From positions 1 through 52,652 of the forward strand of contig JAGXHA010000097.1 of the NCBI GenBank assembly GCA_024636475.1: DNA of 52,652 nucleotides, read 5' to 3'. This document shows positions 1 through 7,828 of the stretch, in pieces. The position numbers and the translations under genes are program-made. The stretch is from Roseobacter sp. Lineage in GTDB: Bacteria; Pseudomonadota; Alphaproteobacteria; Rhodobacterales; Rhodobacteraceae. Under the pieces are notes generated by a model that saw nothing but the letters and a program-made list of their open reading frames with translations, made no database searches and was not told where the DNA came from. Numbering within the stretch: the first letter of the stretch is position 1; each line of letters begins with the position of its first letter.

Positions 1-359
1 AGCAAAATAGCCGAGCCTGCCGCGACAATAGAGCCTGCAAGCAAAGCCAGCAAAATCGGTGCTATCGAGGTCCGTATTGTGTCCCTATTGTCCCATAGCG
101 GTAAAGCCAGTGCCACCGTCGCGGGACCAAGCAGGAAGTGAGTAAACTGTGCACCCTCGAAATAGGTCGCGTAGTTTGTCTGTGTCAGCCACAGCACTGG
201 TGCGATCAAGAGAACTGACAGAAGCACGGGATTGGCCCAGGGTGGGTTACCCAACTGCCGCGCCACCCCATCTGCGACCAGATAGGCGAGGATGGTTGTG
301 GTGAGCCAAATCAGCGGTGTGGTCGCCAGGTAGCTCCAGAGACTTGCGACGTCGGTCAT
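1..359 (-). CDS. lrgB: LrgB family membrane protein, 3' end cut by window edge
   Basis: Reverse-strand reading gives about 119 N-terminal residues of an LrgB/CidB-type integral membrane protein and runs off the window without a stop. The stretch YFEGAQFTHFLLGPATVAL is the family hallmark. Several hydrophobic segments are visible before and after it. The ATG overlaps the stop of the upstream lrgA-like gene in an ATGA arrangement, so the two are translationally coupled. LrgA/LrgB pairs are known as holin/antiholin-like proteins and, in some bacteria and plant plastids, as glycolate or pyruvate transporters. Which role applies here cannot be read from the sequence. The family call is firm; only the C-terminal half is missing. 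Confidence 0.88.
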   Translation of the reverse strand, partial: MTDVASLWSYLATTPLIWLTTTILAYLVADGVARQLGNPPWANPVLLSVLLIAPVLWLTQTNYATYFEGAQFTHFLLGPATVALALPLWDNRDTIRTSIAPILLALLAGSIVAAGSAIL

Positions 360-709
360 GTTGTCCAGCGTTCAATTGTGTGCCGAACACCAATGAACGT
401 CCCAACAGCTGCCAGCATGGAGAGCACGGTCGAAAGGATCAGAATAAGCAGCAGTGCAATCCCGTCTTCCGACAAAACCTCGAAGTTGCCAATTACACCG
501 ACACCCGCAGGCACGAACAGGAAAGACAGGTTTGCCAGGATGACCGTTGTTGTCGGCCTGAGCCGTTCAGCAAGGGTGGGAATGACGCCAAGTATCAGCA
601 TGAGCAGGGTAAGACCCAGAACCGGGCCGGGGATTGCGAGGCCAAAGCCCCGCACAGTTATTTCTCCCAACAGTTGGCAGCCCAAGAGAAGTCCGAGTGT
701 CTGGAGCAT
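356..709 (-). CDS. lrgA: LrgA/CidA family membrane protein
   Basis: This 117-residue protein is hydrophobic throughout, with about four membrane segments, and has the LrgA/CidA layout, including a GLAIPGPVLGL stretch near residue 23 and the RPTTTVILANLSFLFVPAGVGV core. Length matches the family. A Shine-Dalgarno sequence (AGGAG) lies about 8 bases before the ATG. It is followed directly by lrgB with a 4-base overlap, as in most lrgAB operons. Members act with LrgB in murein hydrolase control or in carboxylate export or import across the inner membrane; the substrate here is unknown. Confidence 0.88.
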   Translation of the reverse strand: MLQTLGLLLGCQLLGEITVRGFGLAIPGPVLGLTLLMLILGVIPTLAERLRPTTTVILANLSFLFVPAGVGVIGNFEVLSEDGIALLLILILSTVLSMLAAVGTFIGVRHTIERWTT

Positions 710-1028
710 AGGTTTTCATCTCCTGAAATGATGATCAAAATCATTCTGACGCAAAACACTTTTCAGAACCAATTGAAAATTCATGGCATAGGAAAACACG
801 TGCAGGAAGCGCCTTTGCAAGAGATGTTCGGCAGCATCAATCAAACGGTTGCATGCCGCTCGAACCGTGCCGGTCGCTTTGAAGCAATATTTGCCATGAA
901 GGCGCGAACGAATGGCAAAGGGATACACAGATGTGTTTCGGGGTGATGGATTGTCTTGAGGGTTGAGCCGTCCACACCCGACAACACCTTTCAGATCATT
1001 GTTGGGGAGGGACTATTTCAGCACGCTG
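710..1028. other. Intergenic region upstream of lrgAB
   Basis: About 320 bases lie between the lrgA start and the end of the DUF6505 gene. I see no convincing gene: a 70-residue reverse-strand frame exists, but it has no recognisable fold and sits where the lrgAB promoter should be. A short inverted repeat, AATGAT-N7-ATCATT at 727-745, lies about 20 bases upstream of the lrgA start codon and could be an operator. No clear terminator was found for the minus-strand operon ending at 1029. Confidence 0.4.
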
Positions 1029-1556
1029 CTAATGCGAATGCCCGTGTCCACCGTGTCCACCGTGGTCGTCCTCGTCCAATGATCCGTGCACCGCGAACTG
1101 GTCGATCCCGGCATCCTGTGGCTCGATGAATCGGTAGCTTTCCCGCACGCCACTATCGGACAGCTCCCGCGCGACGGTCAGCAATGTGTTCGGGGCGTGG
1201 TCAGCGCAAAGATCCATCATCTGGGTGACTTCCTCTTCGGCTGCGGGGCGGGCGGCATCCGTTGACGGGGCACCGTAAATTTCGACGAAATGCTTCATCA
1301 ATTGCTGCGTTATCGCCTCGACCTCGAAAGGTTCGACCTTGGTGACGGCAACAAAGGTCACACGACCAAAGGTTTCGACCCCCATCCAGCCGTTTGCAAA
1401 CGCCTGCCGCGCCTTGCCCGTCAGATCGCCTTCGGACCAGTTCGAAAACTCGAAACCGCCGGACACGCACCATTCGCCTGTGCGCGCGGGTGAATGGAAA
1501 ACGTTGCGGTCGCTTTCATCAAAATGGATTGCGCGGGCAAGGAAACGATCGCTCAT
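1029..1556 (-). CDS. DUF6505 family protein with His-rich tail
   Basis: This 175-residue soluble protein matches the DUF6505 family, which is regularly found beside formate dehydrogenase genes in Rhodobacterales. The body has no known catalytic motif. The last 15 residues are acidic then Gly/His-rich, with five histidines (HGGHGGHGHSH), a layout used elsewhere for metal binding or storage (for example nickel or zinc chaperones). Its ATG overlaps the stop of the ligase-like gene in an ATGA junction, and it is the last gene of the five-gene accessory operon. The function is unknown. A role in metal handling for the formate dehydrogenase is inferred only from the tail and the neighbourhood. Confidence 0.75.
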   Translation of the reverse strand: MSDRFLARAIHFDESDRNVFHSPARTGEWCVSGGFEFSNWSEGDLTGKARQAFANGWMGVETFGRVTFVAVTKVEPFEVEAITQQLMKHFVEIYGAPSTDAARPAAEEEVTQMMDLCADHAPNTLLTVARELSDSGVRESYRFIEPQDAGIDQFAVHGSLDEDDHGGHGGHGHSH

Positions 1557-2254
1557 GGGGTAGGCTCCAACAACTCGGTCAATGGAATGAGATGGGTCGT
1601 ATCAGCAGCTTTAAGCAGCAGGCCAAAATTTTCGTCAACGCCTACAAAGCTGCCGGTCAGGTCGCCATGGGTAACGTCTTTGCCGATATTCCAGACCAGA
1701 CCGGTCCAGTCCTTGTGCAAGGGTGCCGGTCCGTCGTCTGACCATCGGTTCAGCGCGACCAGGGTATGCCGCGTCCACGCTTCCAGTAAAGTGACCGGGT
1801 TAATGTCCGAACAGCCTTCACCATACAGCGTAGTTTGATCTGGCGTGTCGCCGGGGGTGTCGCTTTGCGGCAGGATGCTGATGGCGAAGCCCACGACCAG
1901 CCAATCGGGAATCCCAAGCGGATCAGTATCCGAAGCAGTCGCGCGCATCTGACCGCAGACTGCCCCGTTCACGCGGATATCGCCATGCCACGCCAGATGC
2001 ACGGCAACCTCGGGAGGGGCCAGCGCGCCAAGGGCGTTCTGGAAACCGACGGCACACAGCGGCAGCATGGCCATCGCGTTTGCCAATGTCACTTCGGGCG
2101 CGAAGACAATCGCACCCTGCAGGTTGCTTGGCCCCAAATCATAGACCACCAGCCCCGCGTCGCAGCCCTGCCGCGCCTCTGCACAAGCGCGTGCAAAGGG
2201 ATCAGCCGACGGCAACCCGGACAGCAGTGGTGGAAAGACCGGGGCGTCGATCAC
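1553..2254 (-). CDS. Biotin/lipoate protein ligase-like protein (DUF4444 C-terminus)
   Basis: This 233-residue protein resembles the biotin/lipoate A/B ligase-like family with a DUF4444 C-terminal part that accompanies formate dehydrogenase loci. The core around LAWHGDIRVNGAVCGQMRA keeps the ligase-fold pattern, a W-(x)n-D-(x)n-N-G-x-K-like segment, but the lysine that usually follows the NG motif is replaced (NGAVCGQ), so acyl-adenylate ligase activity is doubtful. The C-terminal half (WTGLVWNIGKDV...GSFVGVDENFGLLLK) resembles the small BPL C-terminal barrel. The GTG start overlaps the Mrp stop (GTGA). It may bind or modify a partner in FDH maturation rather than act as a housekeeping ligase; this is inference. 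Confidence 0.65.
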   Translation of the reverse strand: MIDAPVFPPLLSGLPSADPFARACAEARQGCDAGLVVYDLGPSNLQGAIVFAPEVTLANAMAMLPLCAVGFQNALGALAPPEVAVHLAWHGDIRVNGAVCGQMRATASDTDPLGIPDWLVVGFAISILPQSDTPGDTPDQTTLYGEGCSDINPVTLLEAWTRHTLVALNRWSDDGPAPLHKDWTGLVWNIGKDVTHGDLTGSFVGVDENFGLLLKAADTTHLIPLTELLEPTP

Positions 2255-3318
2255 GCGTGGCCACCTGCAATCAAGGTTCTGGCAACGGTGCGGAACGCTT
2301 CGGCCTGCGGGCTGTCAGGTTTCGACACCACAATAGGCGCGCCACCGTCAGCCGCCACGCGAATATCCAGATGCAGCGGAATTTCCGCCAGCAAAGGCAC
2401 GCCAAGTTTCGCGGCCTCGGACGCGACGCCGCCGTGGCCAAAAACATGTTCCTCGTGACCGCAGTTCGAACAGATATGGGTGCTCATGTTTTCGATCATG
2501 CCAATGATGGGCGTCTTGAGTTGGTTGAACATGTCGATCCCCTTTCGAGCGTCCATCAGCGCCACGTCTTGCGGGGTACTCACAATAATCGCCCCATCCA
2601 CATGGGCCTTTTGCGCCAGCGTCATCTGCACATCGCCGGTACCGGGGGGAAGGTCGACGATCAGTACGTCCAAAGCGCCCCATTGCACCTGCATCATCAT
2701 CTGCTGCAAGGCCCCCATCAGCATCGGGCCACGCCAGACAACGGCCTGGTCGTCATTGGTCATCAATCCGATCGACATCATCGTGACGCCAAAGTTGCGC
2801 ATCGGCAGGATTGTCTTGCCGTCAGGCGAGGCAGGTCGCCCCGACACGCCCAGCATCCGTGGCTGCGAGGGGCCATAAACGTCAGCATCCAGCATCCCCA
2901 CGCGGCGCCCTTCGGCTGCGAGGGCGCAAGCAAGGTTGGCAGCGACCGTGGATTTCCCCACCCCGCCCTTGCCCGAGGCAATCGCAAGAATCCGGTCAAC
3001 GCCGGGGATTTTCTCGGGGCCTGTGGGTTCAGACTTGCGGCCCACTTGCAGATCTGGCGGTGCCGCTTTGACAGAATGCGCGGTCAGTACGACAGAAACT
3101 GTTTTGACGCCATCCAGTGCCTTGACCGCGGCGTCAGCCTGATCGCGCAATACGGCATAGGCGTCGGCGTGGGTCGGGTTGACCTCAAGCACAAAACGCA
3201 CCGAGCCTTCGTCGACGGTCAGTGCTTTGACCAGGCCAAGTTCCACAATGTCTTTGCCCGAAACCGGGTCTTTCAGGGTCTTGAGGCAGGCCAATACGGC
3301 ATCGCGGGTCACGGTCAC
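2251..3318 (-). CDS. mrp: Mrp/NBP35 (ApbC) family Fe-S carrier ATPase
   Basis: This 355-residue P-loop ATPase has an N-terminal MIP18/DUF59-like domain (about residues 1-85). The deviant Walker A motif GKGGVGKST follows, then the VDLPPGTGD switch and a CxxC pair in ICSNCGHEEHVFG, the cysteines that hold a bridging [4Fe-4S] cluster in Mrp/Nbp35 dimers. The family delivers Fe-S clusters to apo-proteins in the cytoplasm. The GTG start overlaps the DUF6494 stop (GTGA). Lying in an operon with a multi-cluster Fe-S protein and opposite an FDH with several clusters suggests a dedicated Fe-S donor. It could also be the general Mrp of the cell, since no second copy is visible in this window. Confidence 0.93.
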   Translation of the reverse strand: MTVTRDAVLACLKTLKDPVSGKDIVELGLVKALTVDEGSVRFVLEVNPTHADAYAVLRDQADAAVKALDGVKTVSVVLTAHSVKAAPPDLQVGRKSEPTGPEKIPGVDRILAIASGKGGVGKSTVAANLACALAAEGRRVGMLDADVYGPSQPRMLGVSGRPASPDGKTILPMRNFGVTMMSIGLMTNDDQAVVWRGPMLMGALQQMMMQVQWGALDVLIVDLPPGTGDVQMTLAQKAHVDGAIIVSTPQDVALMDARKGIDMFNQLKTPIIGMIENMSTHICSNCGHEEHVFGHGGVASEAAKLGVPLLAEIPLHLDIRVAADGGAPIVVSKPDSPQAEAFRTVARTLIAGGHA

Positions 3319-3515
3319 GCTTTGGACTGCCCTTGGATTTCTCCGGTCACGACATGTTCGACATCAAGCCCGTCGATGGTCAGCACCACCTTGGCTTGGT
3401 ACTTTTTCCCGGTGGTATCGCCAGCTTCGCGCAACGCTTTCTCGATTGCTTGCTGCGAGGTGACGCCGACCTGTTTCAGGAATTTACGCATCGACATGTT
3501 GAAATCATCGCTCAT
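3315..3515 (-). CDS. DUF6494 family small protein
   Basis: This 66-residue protein matches DUF6494 in length and pattern, beginning MSDDFNMSMRKFLKQVGVTSQ and continuing with a helical segment and a short beta-rich tail. It has a strong Shine-Dalgarno (AAGGAGA) about 6 bases before the ATG, unlike the overlapping genes after it, so it may be translated at a high level. It is translationally coupled to mrp. Its function is unknown. Its constant company with mrp and FDH genes suggests a small adaptor in Fe-S or FDH assembly, which is inference from context. Confidence 0.8.
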   Translation of the reverse strand: MSDDFNMSMRKFLKQVGVTSQQAIEKALREAGDTTGKKYQAKVVLTIDGLDVEHVVTGEIQGQSKA

Positions 3516-3551
3516 GATGTTCTCCTTGAGATTTGAGGTTTGACCGAGCGC

Positions 3552-5504
3552 CTAGTGGTCTTTGCGCTTCGTGAAGTAGTCTTCAGAGGTCCGCACACGG
3601 GGCCGTTCCTTGCCGGCAAAGGGATTGTTTTGTGAATGAAACTGCGCATTGACGCGGCATTTATCACACATCTGGATCATCTTGGCAGCCTCGGACGTCG
3701 CAAACATCGCGTGTTTGCCCGCCAGCTTTTCGGTGATTTTTTCAACGGTGGATTTGACCCCGAACAGATTGCCGCATTCGATACAGGCAAAAGGTTCTTC
3801 TTCGTGCAAGACCACCTGGGTAAAGGCATCATCCCCCAGGTTCATCTGCGGTTTCAGCGTGATCGCATCCTCTGGGCAGATATTGGCGCAAAGTCCGCAT
3901 TGCAGGCAGGCATCTTCCTGAAAGCGCAGTTGCGGCAGATCGGGGTTGTCGCCCAACGCACCCGACGGGCAAAGCGACACACAAGACAGGCACAGCGTGC
4001 AGGCATCGGTATCAACCAGCACAGCACCATAGGGTGCCGCATCAGGCAAATCGATCACCTTGGCGTCGGGTTGCAAGGTCTTGCCCGCAAGCCGCGCGAT
4101 TTGGCGGCGTGTGCCAAGCGGCAGCAGCGTTTCATGGGCGGGCTGAAGCGCAACCGGCACCAGCGCATCTTCCAGCGCATCGGGATCCGACAGGTCCAGC
4201 AAGCGGATCGTATCGCAGCCACTGATCGCGCGGGCGATGCCAGCTTGGCTTTCGATCACGTCCGATTCAGTTTTTGGCGACAGCAAGACATCGACGCTGG
4301 CAAAGCCGCAACCGAGTGCAGCCAACATTTCCGCATGACCAAACCCTGCCAGCGCATCGACCGCCAACGGGATCACATCAACCGGCAGGCCCGCGCCATA
4401 CCGGGCGAACAGGCGGATCATCTCGGCCCCGTGATCTTCGTCATGAACCAGCAGGCGCGGGTTGGCCCCGCCTGCCTTGCGAAATGTGTTCGCAAGTGTG
4501 GACAGTCTGCGAAACAGGGTATCAACCGGCGGGGCATCATAGGTGATGGCCCCCGAAGGACATACTGCCGAACAGCTGCCACAGCCCGCGCAAATCAGCG
4601 GATCAATCGCGACATGCTCTCCCATAGACGTAATCGCCCCGGTTGGGCACAGATCAAGGCAGTTCGAACAGGCGGGCTGCTCGGCCCGGGAGTGGGCGCA
4701 CAGGCTTTCGGTCAGGCGCACATAAAGCGGCTTTTCAAAGGTGCCGACCATCTGCATTGCCTCGCGAACGGCGTCTGCCACGGCAGGCTGACTGCCGGGA
4801 TCGGCCCGCAAATACCCATCGCGCTTGTGCGGTGCGGGAAACAGGGAAGTGTCGCCGCTGAGGTCGAGAATGATATCACATTGCGACGCAGCCCCGTCCC
4901 GTGGTGCCGTAAACTCGGGTGCGCCGCGCCCACCGGGAATCACCATTTCAAGCGCGTCCAGCGTCAGATTGAAATTGCCCAATGAACCTGCCGCTTTACG
5001 AATCTTGCCGCGAACCACGTCAAATCTCGGGTCAATGGATACGTCTGCCGCGCCCGCCAAAAGCACGGTAACAGCAAGTGTATCGGCCAGCTTGTCGGCA
5101 ACCTCAAGCGCCAGATCGGCGGGGCCGAACACCAGGCACGTCCCTTCGGACACAACATCCAGAACGCGCGGGGCGGGCGCAGGCAAATGCGCCTCTGCCA
5201 CCAATGCGGCCATTTTCGGGGCTGCATCGCCAGCATCCCCATGCCAACCAGCGCGATCACGAATGTCGACAAAACCGGGGGCATCTACGCCCAGCTCTTC
5301 GGCCAAATCCTCGAACCGGCGGCGTTCTTGCTGACAGGCGATGGTCACGTTTCCGGACGTGATCGCCTTGGTTGCGGCGTCAATCTGGTCGGTGCACAAG
5401 CTGTGAAAAACCTTGGAACAGCCCAGCCCCGTCGCACGCGACAGCGCGGTCGCGTCAACGGTCTGACTGCCCAGACAGTCACAAAGCAGAAGTGTTTTTT
5501 CCAT
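3552..5504 (-). CDS. Multi-cluster 4Fe-4S protein of the FDH accessory operon
   Basis: This 650-residue cytoplasmic protein has two bacterial-ferredoxin-like modules. The first has C279-x2-C282-x3-C286 with a nearby C269, then C305-x2-C308-x2-C311-x3-C315. The second has C502-x2-C505-x2-C508-x3-C512, then C533-x2-C536-x2-C539-x3-C543. Two further CxxC pairs (574/577 and 613/616) form a C-terminal zinc- or cluster-binding unit. There is no signal peptide, so it stays in the cytoplasm. It leads the minus-strand accessory operon, with a GGGGGA ribosome site and a hairpin just upstream. It could pass electrons to sulfur mobilisation or to molybdopterin/bis-MGD maturation; the exact reaction is not known to me. 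The family call (4Fe-4S protein of Rhodobacterales fdh loci) is firm. Confidence 0.85.
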   Translation of the reverse strand: MEKTLLLCDCLGSQTVDATALSRATGLGCSKVFHSLCTDQIDAATKAITSGNVTIACQQERRRFEDLAEELGVDAPGFVDIRDRAGWHGDAGDAAPKMAALVAEAHLPAPAPRVLDVVSEGTCLVFGPADLALEVADKLADTLAVTVLLAGAADVSIDPRFDVVRGKIRKAAGSLGNFNLTLDALEMVIPGGRGAPEFTAPRDGAASQCDIILDLSGDTSLFPAPHKRDGYLRADPGSQPAVADAVREAMQMVGTFEKPLYVRLTESLCAHSRAEQPACSNCLDLCPTGAITSMGEHVAIDPLICAGCGSCSAVCPSGAITYDAPPVDTLFRRLSTLANTFRKAGGANPRLLVHDEDHGAEMIRLFARYGAGLPVDVIPLAVDALAGFGHAEMLAALGCGFASVDVLLSPKTESDVIESQAGIARAISGCDTIRLLDLSDPDALEDALVPVALQPAHETLLPLGTRRQIARLAGKTLQPDAKVIDLPDAAPYGAVLVDTDACTLCLSCVSLCPSGALGDNPDLPQLRFQEDACLQCGLCANICPEDAITLKPQMNLGDDAFTQVVLHEEEPFACIECGNLFGVKSTVEKITEKLAGKHAMFATSEAAKMIQMCDKCRVNAQFHSQNNPFAGKERPRVRTSEDYFTKRKDH

Positions 5505-5776
5505 AATATCCCCCGTGACAGGAACGCCCCTTGGTAAGGGGCCTGTCGATATTCAGCAGCAAGCTAGTGGTGAACAGCGGCGGCCGCAAACCCCAAATTC
5601 ATTGGGGTGGCATATGCACGGATTATTGAAGATGCAAAATGAATTTCCGCTCAAAGGCCTATGTGCCTGAAGGTTTCTCAAGAAAACTTGGGGTTTGTGC
5701 CGTTCTGTCTGAGCTATTTCACAGTGAAAAATCAAACGACACTCGCATGTTACTAAAAATCCCCTTTTAAACGGCG
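5505..5776. promoter_or_regulatory. Divergent promoter region of the FDH locus
   Basis: This 272-base gap separates the Fe-S accessory operon (leftward) from the DUF3305-FDH operon (rightward) and must carry both promoters. An inverted repeat ACCCCAA-N5-TTGGGGT is seen near 5595-5613 and is a reasonable operator candidate. I found no convincing sigma-54 element (TGGC-N8-TTGC) and no FNR box (TTGAT-N4-ATCAA). The part nearest DUF3305 is A/T-rich. Confidence 0.5.
5517..5547 (-). promoter_or_regulatory. Leader hairpin next to the ribosome site of the Fe-S gene
   Basis: On the minus strand the arms GACAGG and CCTGTC enclose a second pair, CCCCTT and AAGGGG, around a three-base loop, with a four-base bulge on one side. 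The foot of the stem ends only a few bases before the GGGGGA ribosome-binding site of the Fe-S gene. It could limit ribosome access or stabilise the mRNA. No run of U follows, so it is not a simple terminator. Confidence 0.45.
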
Positions 5777-6397
5777 ATGGAAAACGTCAATATACCAGAA
5801 CGCAAGGTTGGTAAATTTACAGGATTACAGGTGAACGCACTGCTCAAATCAGCGCAATCCATGCCCGTTGGTGTGGTCCTTCGTAAATCCCCCGGGGTTA
5901 CGAAATGGGCCAAATTCGTGTGGCGTGCCGTTTGCATTCTGCCCGGTGCAGACCCCGCTGACTGGAAGTTTTTGCGAACTGAAGGCGGCGTATCAGATTA
6001 TCATGTCACGACCGTTGCGCTGACGATATACCGTTCCGATACAGAGGCATACGTTCACGGCCTTGCCGCGAATGTGCCTTGCGTCTACGTCATCTGCCGC
6101 GAAGCCCACGACCCGCTTAGGCCGCTCGAGGTTGTGATGGTGACCGCGTCCCCCTACGAGGCGCAGGACTATAGCGATAACGGCGAAGACATCGTGGAAA
6201 AGGTCATGATGACCCCGCAGGTGCATGCGTGGATCGCAGCCTATGTCGAAGAACATCACGAAGACGAAGCCTTCGTAAAACGCCGCCGTGACAAGCACCG
6301 CGAGCACAAGCAAGACGGCGTCGGTGACGCGCGGATCGTGCAGACAACCGATGTGTACCGCGCCCCGCGCCGCACAGGATCGGAGCCGACGCAATGA
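5777..6397 (+). CDS. DUF3305 domain protein
   Basis: Up to 206 residues, matching DUF3305: the conserved part starts at about residue 29 with MPVGVVLRKSPGVTKWAKF and continues through the ADTEAYVHGLA segment. The C-terminal 40 residues are charged. The start is uncertain. The ATG used here has no clear ribosome site; an in-frame GTG at 5831 has AGGA six bases upstream, and an ATG at 5861 coincides with the start of family homology. The gene opens the formate dehydrogenase operon and overlaps DUF3306 by ATGA. DUF3305/DUF3306 pairs accompany periplasmic FDH genes, and their role is thought to be in assembly, without a proven mechanism. Confidence 0.82.
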   Translation: MENVNIPERKVGKFTGLQVNALLKSAQSMPVGVVLRKSPGVTKWAKFVWRAVCILPGADPADWKFLRTEGGVSDYHVTTVALTIYRSDTEAYVHGLAANVPCVYVICREAHDPLRPLEVVMVTASPYEAQDYSDNGEDIVEKVMMTPQVHAWIAAYVEEHHEDEAFVKRRRDKHREHKQDGVGDARIVQTTDVYRAPRRTGSEPTQ

Positions 6398-6972
6398 CGC
6401 GCCATGCCTCGTTCTGGGACCGCCGCCGCGCTGCCGTGCGTGCTGAGGAAGAAGCATCTTTGCATGCCGCCGACGAGAAGGTTCATGCCGAAGAACAGGC
6501 GGTGCTGGCAGAAAAGACAGATGCCGAATTGCTTGCTGAATTTGATCTTCCGGATCCTGATACGCTGAAGGCTGGTGATGATTTTACCGCCTTCATGGCG
6601 CGAGCTATCCCTGAACATCTGCGCCGCCGTGCGTTGCGCAAGCTGTGGGTGTCGAACCCCATTCTTGCCTGCTTGGATGATCTGGTGGATTATGCCGATG
6701 ACTATACCCAAGCCTCCGCTGTGACGAATTTCACAACCAGCTATCAGGTTGGAAAAGGTCTGCGTCGCCATATCGAAGACGTTGCGAAAAAGGCTTTGGC
6801 CTTATCCGAACAGGAAGAAGCGCCTGAAGTGGTCGAAGAACAGCAAGTGGTGGCCCAAGCGGCGCTTGAACCGCAAACCGACGTCGACGTATTAGACGAT
6901 CAGGCTGAAACCGAGGCTGAAATCGTGACGCCCCGCCGCATGGCCTTCCGCTTTGAGGAGCAGACCACATGA
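6394..6972 (+). CDS. DUF3306 domain protein
   Basis: This 192-residue acidic protein matches DUF3306. It opens with a FWDRRRAAVRAEE basic/acidic helix, then has the conserved core around residues 70-110 (LRRRALRKLWVSNPILACLDDLVDYADDY is the recognisable block). The C-terminal part is rich in Glu, Gln and Val and looks disordered. There is no signal peptide or membrane segment, so it is cytoplasmic. It is coupled by 4-base overlaps to DUF3305 before it and the TorD-like chaperone after it, so all three should be made in fixed ratio. It probably acts with them on the apo-enzyme before Tat export; that role is inferred. Confidence 0.85.
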   Translation: MTRHASFWDRRRAAVRAEEEASLHAADEKVHAEEQAVLAEKTDAELLAEFDLPDPDTLKAGDDFTAFMARAIPEHLRRRALRKLWVSNPILACLDDLVDYADDYTQASAVTNFTTSYQVGKGLRRHIEDVAKKALALSEQEEAPEVVEEQQVVAQAALEPQTDVDVLDDQAETEAEIVTPRRMAFRFEEQTT

Positions 6973-7577
6973 CCGCCACCGCGCAAGCCCCCCAAGTGTC
7001 TGCCGAAGACCGCCTGCGCGCGGATTTGTACAACTATCTTGGTGTGATGCTGGCCCGTCCCGCAGATCAGATGCTGCTGGACCAGACCGCAATGCTTTCT
7101 GGTGACGACAGCGAACTGGGTCAGGCGATCAATGGGCTGGCCCGTGTGGCCAAGGCGATGCGCCCGAAAAAGGTCGAAACCGAATTCAATGCGCTTTTCA
7201 TCGGCTTGGGGCGCGGCGAACTGCTGCCCTATGCCAGCTACTACCTGACCGGCTTTCTAAACGAAAAACCGTTGGCCGCCTTGCGCACCGACATGTCCGC
7301 GCAACGCATCAGTCGTGCAGCCAACGTGTTCGAACCCGAAGACAATATCGCATCGCTGATGGAGATGATGGGTGGCATGATTGTGGGCCGTTTTGGCGCG
7401 CCTGCGACAGATGCGGCACAAAGGTCGTTTTTTAACAAGCATATTGCACCTTGGGCGGGTCATTTCTTTTCCGACCTGAAGGCTGCAAAGAATTCCGTCT
7501 TATACGCAGGCGTCGCCGAAGTGGGCCGCGTCTTTATGGACATCGAACGCGAAGCATTTCGTATGACAGCGGGCTAA
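6969..7577 (+). CDS. TorD/DmsD family redox enzyme maturation chaperone
   Basis: This 202-residue, mostly helical protein has the TorD/DmsD pattern: an N-terminal LYNYLGVMLARPAD segment and the core EFNALFIGLGRGELLPYASYYLTG, which corresponds to the family's FxxLFxG...PYES motif. Such chaperones bind the twin-arginine signal and the apo form of molybdenum or tungsten enzymes, holding them back until cofactor insertion. Being just before the Tat small protein and the FDH alpha gene, its client is almost certainly the FDH catalytic subunit. It overlaps DUF3306 by ATGA. Confidence 0.9.
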   Translation: MTATAQAPQVSAEDRLRADLYNYLGVMLARPADQMLLDQTAMLSGDDSELGQAINGLARVAKAMRPKKVETEFNALFIGLGRGELLPYASYYLTGFLNEKPLAALRTDMSAQRISRAANVFEPEDNIASLMEMMGGMIVGRFGAPATDAAQRSFFNKHIAPWAGHFFSDLKAAKNSVLYAGVAEVGRVFMDIEREAFRMTAG

Positions 7578-7631
7578 CGCCGCAACACTTAGCGGGTCCG
7601 CCCGCGCAACCAAGGAAAGGGGTTCAGACCC

Positions 7632-7820
7632 ATGACCCAGGACACCAAAGGTACCAGCCGCCGCAATTTTCTCAAGTTGGCGGGCACCGCAGCGCCAGTT
7701 GCGGTCGTAGCCGTAGCGTCAAGCGGCACGGCAGCGCAGGCACAGCCTGTCGATCTGCAATCTGACACGATGCAGGATACTGCGCACACACGCGCGTATC
7801 TGGACAGCACCCGCTTTTAA
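7632..7820 (+). CDS. Formate dehydrogenase-region Tat-signal small protein
   Basis: This 62-residue protein has a complete twin-arginine signal: SRRNFLK at about residues 9-15, a short hydrophobic stretch, and an AQA-type cleavage site. Only about 25 mature residues follow. It matches the known 'formate dehydrogenase region TAT target' family, of unknown function, always beside FDH genes. A purine-rich ribosome site (AAGGAAAGGGG) lies 8-15 bases before the ATG. The small mature part could be a structural peptide of the periplasmic complex, or the protein could serve as a decoy or titrating substrate for the TorD-like chaperone. The sequence does not decide between these. Confidence 0.88.
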   Translation: MTQDTKGTSRRNFLKLAGTAAPVAVVAVASSGTAAQAQPVDLQSDTMQDTAHTRAYLDSTRF

Positions 7821-7828
7821 ACTGCAAA

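Noticed and set aside
716..928. 70-residue reverse-strand frame upstream of lrgA
   Set aside because: No recognisable family, no ribosome site, and it occupies the expected promoter region of lrgAB.
2080..4985. Long plus-strand frames opposite mrp and the Fe-S gene (487 and 449 residues)
   Set aside because: Both are shadows of well-conserved minus-strand genes; composition is rich in Arg, His and Gln without any motif.
5505..5776. Molybdenum-cofactor riboswitch, sigma-54 promoter or FNR box upstream of the FDH operon
   Set aside because: Only short hairpins and inverted repeats are present; none of the conserved elements of these signals could be found by eye.
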